From Aselliscus stoliczkanus (taxonomy: Eukaryota; Chordata; Mammalia; Chiroptera; Hipposideridae), in contig CM066728.1 of assembly GCA_033961575.1 (NCBI GenBank), positions 37,076,352 through 37,140,351 of the forward strand: 64,000 bases of DNA, in the 5' to 3' direction. Within the stretch, counting starts at the first letter, position 1. The number at the start of each line of letters is the position of its first letter. The notes under the pieces were generated by a model. The model searched no databases. It had not been told where the DNA came from and saw only the letters and a program-made list of their open reading frames with translations. Positions 58,890 through 64,000 of the stretch are shown piece by piece. The position numbers and the translations under genes were made by a program.

Positions 58890-59270
58890 ATGCAGGGCAA
58901 AGAACCCAGAGCCTGCTCTGCCCTGCCCTGCCCTGCCCTCTGAGTACCAGGGCCCAGAAATCTATATCCAAACAGCCCCAAGCGGCTTCTAGAGCCTCCC
59001 AGGGATTTCTAGGCCTTTGCTGTCAGGGCAGTCAATCCTGCAGGTGGTAACCTCTCTAGCCTGAGTGGTGGCCAAGGGGCTGCTGTCTGTAGGAGTGTGT
59101 AAAGAGGCTTAGGGGTCTGCAAGGAGGCCCTGGTTTAGGACAGGGCCAGATCTGAGAGGAGGGGGGCTGGGCTGTCCCACAGGCTGGCTCACCCCCGCAC
59201 ACACCACCACATTCCAGTGGGAAATGCAGCCCAGCAATCTAAACCCACACTTGGCCTTCCAGATCATTAA
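58890..59270. other. GC-richer intronic stretch with (CCCTG)n
   Basis: Contains five CCCTG-type units around 58915-58940 and GC-rich sequence to about 59230. I see no exon, splice site or known repeat. The small frames at 58662-58884 lack domains. It might be an unmasked repeat or a regulatory region; this is open. Confidence 0.4.
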
Positions 59271-59900
59271 GCTCAAGGCAGGTGAAAAGGATTTATTTTA
59301 TTTAGCAATGTATTAGTTTGATTTATAACTTGCAAATATTTAGACATAGGGTCCAAGGGCCTCCATGCACATTTGCCTCAGGTCCTGCAAATCTGAGAAG
59401 CAGTCCTGGGTACATGCCACAGCCCAAACTTCAAACCAGTCAGGCCTCATGAATCCAACACCTGGTATGAAGCCTACAACAGCAAGAGTTCAATAAGCAC
59501 TTGATAGATGAATGATGATGTATGGTCAAAGGGCTGAAGAAAAGGTACATGGAATACAAATGCAAGTTTATTACTTCAACTAAAAAAGAAACCAACAGTA
59601 AAAGATATCACACACTACTTGCTTTAAAGTGTTCATTGTCTGTCCTGATGGTAACCTAATAATCTTTGACCAACATCTTTAAGTTTCCATTTAATATTTT
59701 AAAAGGCTCAGTCAGCTCCAAAATGATTTAAAAGCACACAGCTCAAAAAAGGCATGTCCCTTACATCATTGTCACACCGTTATGGTTTTAACTGCTATAA
59801 TAATGATTTTTTAATGAGTACATTTATTCCACTCAAAAGTTAAATAGGTACCAACTGTTAAGAAAACATAAAAAAGATTGAGTCAAAAATAATTCTATCC

Positions 59901-60337
59901 TGGGCCGGCCGAATGGCGCATTGGTTAAGCGCTGGTTTTGGGATGCCAGCGGCCCCGGTTCGGATCCCACATGAGGGCCAGTGACACTGCCCTCTACAGC
60001 TAACAACAGCTCCACCTGGAGCTGGGCTATGAGAGCCCCGGTGATGGTGTGGGCTGCAGCCCCTGCTGCAGTGGGCTGCCATAGGCTACAGTGAGTGGCC
60101 CGCAGCCAGCGTGAGCGGCTGGCAGCCAAGCGTGAGCTGCCAATAGCTGCGGTGAGCGACATCCAGAGGCCAGCGACCAATCTGCCTCATCCGGGAAGAG
60201 CGCAATGACGATACCAACAGTGAAGCAACATCCTCCGCAACTAAACTGAAGAACAAAAAGACAGCAACTTGTCTGTTCCCCTTCCCCGATTCCCCAACGC
60301 TGTTCCCCTCCACCAATTCCCCAATAAAATCTTTAAA

Positions 60338-60364
<27 letters not shown>
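59901..60364 (+). mobile_element. Long tRNA-headed bat SINE, young copy
   Basis: Same layout as the 42948 copy and nearly identical to it, but keeps the CATCCAGAGGCCAGCGACC block. It ends CCAATAAAATCTTTAAAA, and the tail has become (AAT)n. The target duplication AATAATTCTATCC is exact (59888-59900 and 60365-60377). Confidence 0.93.
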
Positions 60365-60370
<6 letters not shown>

Positions 60371-61072
60371 TCTATCCAGATAATAAACATTTAAAGCAAC
60401 TTAAGTTTCAAGTTATTTCTATTTTAACATAATATTCTCAAATTAAAAAGTAACTACAAATAGGGCTCATAAAAAAGAAAGCTCCTGTATTTTAGTAACT
60501 AAGTTATTCTCTATCAACAAGTTTCTTCCATCACTTGTCAAATCCTTCAATATTCAACTGCATTCAACATCCAGTCTTACACTTAAGGGGTCACAGACAA
60601 TCTTAATTGGTATTACTATAATTCACATATGCTGCTGATTAATTTTAATTCCAATATTTCTCTTATAAATTAAGTTTGCTTGCTTCCCCACCCCCCCACT
60701 AATAAAGTGTGAAAGAACTTTAATTAACATTCTGTTCTGGTTTATTCATTCAAACACAAACCAAGCATCTAATAAGAGCAAAGCAATAAAGCTAAACTAA
60801 ATGAAAACAGATTCTAGAGTGAAAATATGAACAAAATGCTGTGGGAATACACAGTAATTTCCTACCAGAATGAAAGAAGAGAGATTCTTAGCTTAGTCAT
60901 CATCTGGAGAGAAGGAAAAGGTGGCAGTGCCAAACTGAGACCAGAGCATATGGAAAAGACTAAGCCATGAAGGTACATGTCAAGTTCAGAGAGTGGAAGG
61001 CCATGGGGTATGGTTGCATTAGAGCTTACATGGAGGGAATATGTTGAGAAATAAAAATAGAAGTGGGGAGTC

Positions 61073-61454
61073 TGGGGCCAGCCAGGGGTGCTGTTGGTTA
61101 AGAGCCTGAGCTCTGGGCAACAGAGTTCTTGGTTCGATTCCCACATGGGCCAGTGAGCTGCGCCCAAGCTGAGCTGCTGCTGAGCTGCCAACAGGTGGCA
61201 GGATGGCTCAACTGGTGAGAGTACTTGCTCCTAACAAGGTTGCCGGTTTGACTCCTGCAGGGGATGGTGGGCTACACCCATCTGCAACTAAGATTGAACT
61301 CAGCACCTTCAGCGGAGCGGCCACGAGCTGCCGACAATGGCGACTGGACTTGGAGCTGGGGCTATCTGCGCCCTCCATAACTAAGACTGAAGGACAACAA
61401 CTTGGCTGTTTCCCTTCCCCAATTCCCCAATAAAATTTAAAAAAAGAAAGAAAA
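61073..61454 (+). mobile_element. Rhin-1/VES-like bat SINE, full copy
   Basis: The head GGGGCCAGCCAGGGGTGCTG, B-box-like GGTTCGATTCCCAC, GCCAGTGAGCTGCGCCC, a second unit GGATGGCTCAACTGGTGAGA, CAACTAAGATTGAACTCAGC, TGCGCCCTCCATAACTAAGA and the end CCCCAATAAAATTTAAAA. AGAAGTGGGG(A)GTC flanks both ends. The best family marker in the window for a rhinolophoid bat. Confidence 0.9.
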
Positions 61455-62664
61455 AGAAGTGGGGGTCAAGTCTCTGAAAACCTTCTAAACTATTTCGGCT
61501 TCTGACAGAAAACTTAGGCAGAAGAAAGTTAAGGTTTTCTGATGTGTGCTCTCAAAATTAACTGTTCTGTGAAGGTAGAGGATAGAATAAAAAGTAAAGT
61601 GGAAATCAGTCTACTATAATCAGTCTACTACGTTCTGCTACAAAATGGTTAACTGACTGCAGTGGAAACAGACAGAGGAAAATCAGAGGCCAACTGGGTA
61701 ACTCACTAAAGTTCCCAACAGAGAGTAGTGGGTGAGTCTTTGGAAACCTATAAACCTGCTGATTCCTCTAAATGCTGTTGAACTCAGGTTTCCAAAATAA
61801 CCTAACCTTTCCCCAGGTGATTCAGTGTCACCTAACAGTTTTCAAAGCATATCAGCTTCACTTCCATTAAGTTGTTGGAGAGACAGCACTTTCTGAATGC
61901 AGGTAAGACGCTGGCCCTGGAAATTCTATCCCACACCACAAGAACCCATTTGCATTGCTGTTAATACAGCTGGGGTTTTGTTCATCCTGCAGCTGTATAT
62001 GTATAATGTCCAACTGTGACCCTTTCCTGTATTGCTTTTCTAAATGTCCTTTAAAAGACCTGCTGACCTTGATACTTGATATCTGCAATTGTGATATCAA
62101 CCTCCAAAATAATTTCTAAATCTGTGCTACAGTGACTTTCCTCCCCGTTTAAGATTCCAACCAAGAGTATCTACTCATCCCTAATGAGGACACTTCAGGA
62201 CTACTAAGTCTTCCCCAAACAGAGCATGGTCATCTGAAATCATGAAAAGTGTCTATGAGAGTCACTTCCTTTGAGGAGTTACTCTTAGGATATGTGAGGA
62301 GGCTACTTAGACTTACGAGCAGGCAAATATTGGGCAAATTATCAAAGTGTCTGGAAGAAACTATTTTACAAGTTGGAAAATTCTGCTTCTAAGTCACTTT
62401 CTAATTGTAAAACATGTAGCAATGAGGAAAACTGCTCACCATCTCATGTACTAATGTAGTATTTAAGGACAGAAACATCCATTTCAATTGGAATGAACCA
62501 GAAGAAAAAAGGGATGGGAAAGAGTGCAGTGAGGTGTCCACTTTTGCACGATGGTTAATGTTTTATATGATTAATAATGTAACATGGAAGACATATGGCT
62601 TAGAAACACCTGAAAGACTTTCTTCCTAGAAGCTTTGCCTCTGGTTTCAGAAGTATAACCTAAA

Positions 62665-62895
62665 AGAGGCAGCATTAAATAAAGGTTACAAGTACTGATT
62701 CCAGAGCCAGACAGCTTAGGTTCAAACCAAGCCCTTCCACAGACATCTTTTTTATCCTCTCTTCTGCCTCAGTTTGCTCATCTATGAAATGAGGGTAATA
62801 ATAGTACTTTCGTCATAAAGTTGCTGAGAGCAGTAATGGATCTAATATATGTAAAGTGCCTGGAACATAGTAAATTCCCATAAGTACTGGCAATC
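62665..62895 (+). mobile_element. MIR SINE
   Basis: TGATTCCAGAGCCAGACAGC, TAGGTTCAAACCAAGCCCTT, TGCCTCAGTTTGCTCATCTA, AATGAGGGTAATAATAGTAC and AAGTGCCTGGAACATAGTAA match MIR closely. Confidence 0.9.
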
Positions 62896-63273
62896 ATTTG
62901 TATAACCAGGGTATGATGTATTCAGAAGCACCCAGGCTTGAAAGATAGATAAAAGTAACCTAAATAGGAGAATTGAGGGATGTTTAAAGATCACATATAT
63001 CTCAAGGTGATATTTGACATATGTGCTCGTAAGGGATGCAGCCCATTCAGAGCCCAGATTTTTTTCCGCTCTAAAAACAACCTCATTACACCAATTCTAA
63101 AGGTGTTTTAAAAAGACAATTCTAAAGAGCCACATAAATATTTATCTTAAATGCCACCATTTTCTTAATTAAGATTGCCAGATAAAATACAGGATGCTAG
63201 TTAAATCTGAATTTCAGATAAATAATGAATAAATGTTTAGTATAAGCAGGTTACGTCTGATAATTGGTACACA

Positions 63274-63848
63274 TATACGAGGTCGGACAATTAAATTAGC
63301 GAATGTGTTGCAATGATGTTGCTAACCTTTTTTGGTATCAGAGGGATTATTCATTAGGAATTTGTACCAACTGGACAAACAGTTAACCAAGTTTACTATC
63401 TGGAAGTGCTGAAAAGGCTGCGTGAAAAAGTTAGACGACCTGAACTTTTCACCAACAATTCAGGGCTCTTGCATCATGACAATGCACCAGCTCACACAGC
63501 ACTGTCTGTGAGGGAGTCTTTAGCCAGTAAACAAATAACTGTATTGGAAACACACTCCCTACTCACCTGATCTGGCCCCCATCACTTCCTTCTTTACCCA
63601 AAGATAAAGGAAATATTGAAAGGAAGACATTTTGATGATTCAGGACATGAAGGATAATATGACAACAGCTCTGCTGGCCATTCCAGATAGAGTTCCAAAA
63701 TTGCTTTAAGCATGGACTAGGCACTGGCAATGGTGCATAGCTTCCCAAAGGGAGTACTTCGAAGGTGACTACAGTGATATTCAGCAATAAGGCATGGAGC
63801 ACTTAGGCTAGGATGAGTTTGTGAACTTAATTGTCAAGCCTCAGATAC
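63274..63848 (+). mobile_element. Deleted mariner transposon, C-terminal half only
   Basis: Ends GAGGTCGGACAATTAAATTA and CTTAATTGTCAAGCCTC match those of the 8505 element. Inside, the plus strand still encodes HHDNAPAHTALSVRES and ASKQITVLE, then a frameshift and stop; the SPDLAP-type region and PKIKEILKGRHFDD-like word follow in another frame. The N-terminal DNA-binding part is missing. About 575 bp. A second, independently deleted copy of the same family. Confidence 0.88.
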
Positions 63849-64000
63849 TAAAACCTTCTCATTGTTTATCTGAATTTCAAATTTAAGCAACCTATTTTTC
63901 CCTTTTTTCAGATCAATCTGGCAACCCTATCAAGAACCCAAAGTTTAAATAAATGTGCTGACTTTTCCAATGCCCATAAAGCAAAAAGAAATTGAATCAT

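Larger units (their letters stand above)
55205..64000 (-). other. MAN2A1 intron (partial, upstream of first exon seen)
   Basis: At least 8.8 kb without an exon; the exon with the HSHNDPG motif was looked for and not found. It contains a short SINE (55539), a MaLR LTR (56946), a GC-richer part (58890-59270), a long SINE (59901), a Rhin-1-like SINE (61073), a MIR (62665) and a mariner copy (63274). 57320-58880 and 60380-61060 show no recognised element. Confidence 0.85.

Noticed and set aside
55205..64000. Exon with the HSHNDPG zinc motif
   Set aside because: No matching minus-strand sequence seen; the intron continues past the window edge.

Overview
This window is vertebrate nuclear DNA, not a microbial or plasmid sequence. 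It holds the middle of one large intron-rich gene on the minus strand, embedded in interspersed repeats. Nine exons join in frame without a stop into about 469 codons of alpha-mannosidase 2 (MAN2A1, Golgi alpha-mannosidase II). By my recollection of human numbering they cover residues about 179-648 of about 1,144. The exons lie, in transcript order, at 55033-55204, 37339-37466, 28400-28573, 25399-25585, 21350-21527, 15452-15654, 12452-12634, 6660-6774 and 5364-5431. All splice sites in the window are GT-AG and all phases fit. Neither end of the gene is present: the exon with the His-Ser-His-Asn-Asp zinc motif must lie above 64000, and the C-terminal half below 1.

The repeats point to a bat. 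Three elements are Rhin-1/VES-like tRNA-derived SINEs ending in CCCCAATAAAATCTTT. A second tRNA-headed family is present in a long form (3 copies) and a head-only short form (10 copies). These, together with mariner-type elements, suggest a rhinolophoid (horseshoe or leaf-nosed) bat. This assignment comes from recalled repeat families and is moderately confident.

Layout from low to high coordinate: the intron after the last exon present, with an MLT1-like LTR fragment and several SINEs (1-5363); exons and introns from 5364 to 28573, with a mariner element, two mariner-type MITEs, a 114-bp tandem duplication and L1 pieces; a long decayed L1 with a nested SINE (about 29850-35170) and further LTR/L1 remnants up to the exon at 37339; a 17.6-kb intron (37467-55032) rich in L2, MIR, L1 and SINE copies, with a MADE1-like 79-bp MITE; then the intron upstream of the exon at 55033 (55205-64000), with a MaLR LTR, SINEs and a second mariner copy.

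I see no second protein-coding gene, tRNA, rRNA, CRISPR array or operon. Nearly all other open reading frames are intronic chance frames or repeat translations. I did not find a convincing undescribed biological system. The most useful leads are the two-form SINE family, the internally deleted mariner copies and MITEs, a head-to-tail SINE pair, recent local tandem duplications, and a weak splice donor followed by a T15 tract.
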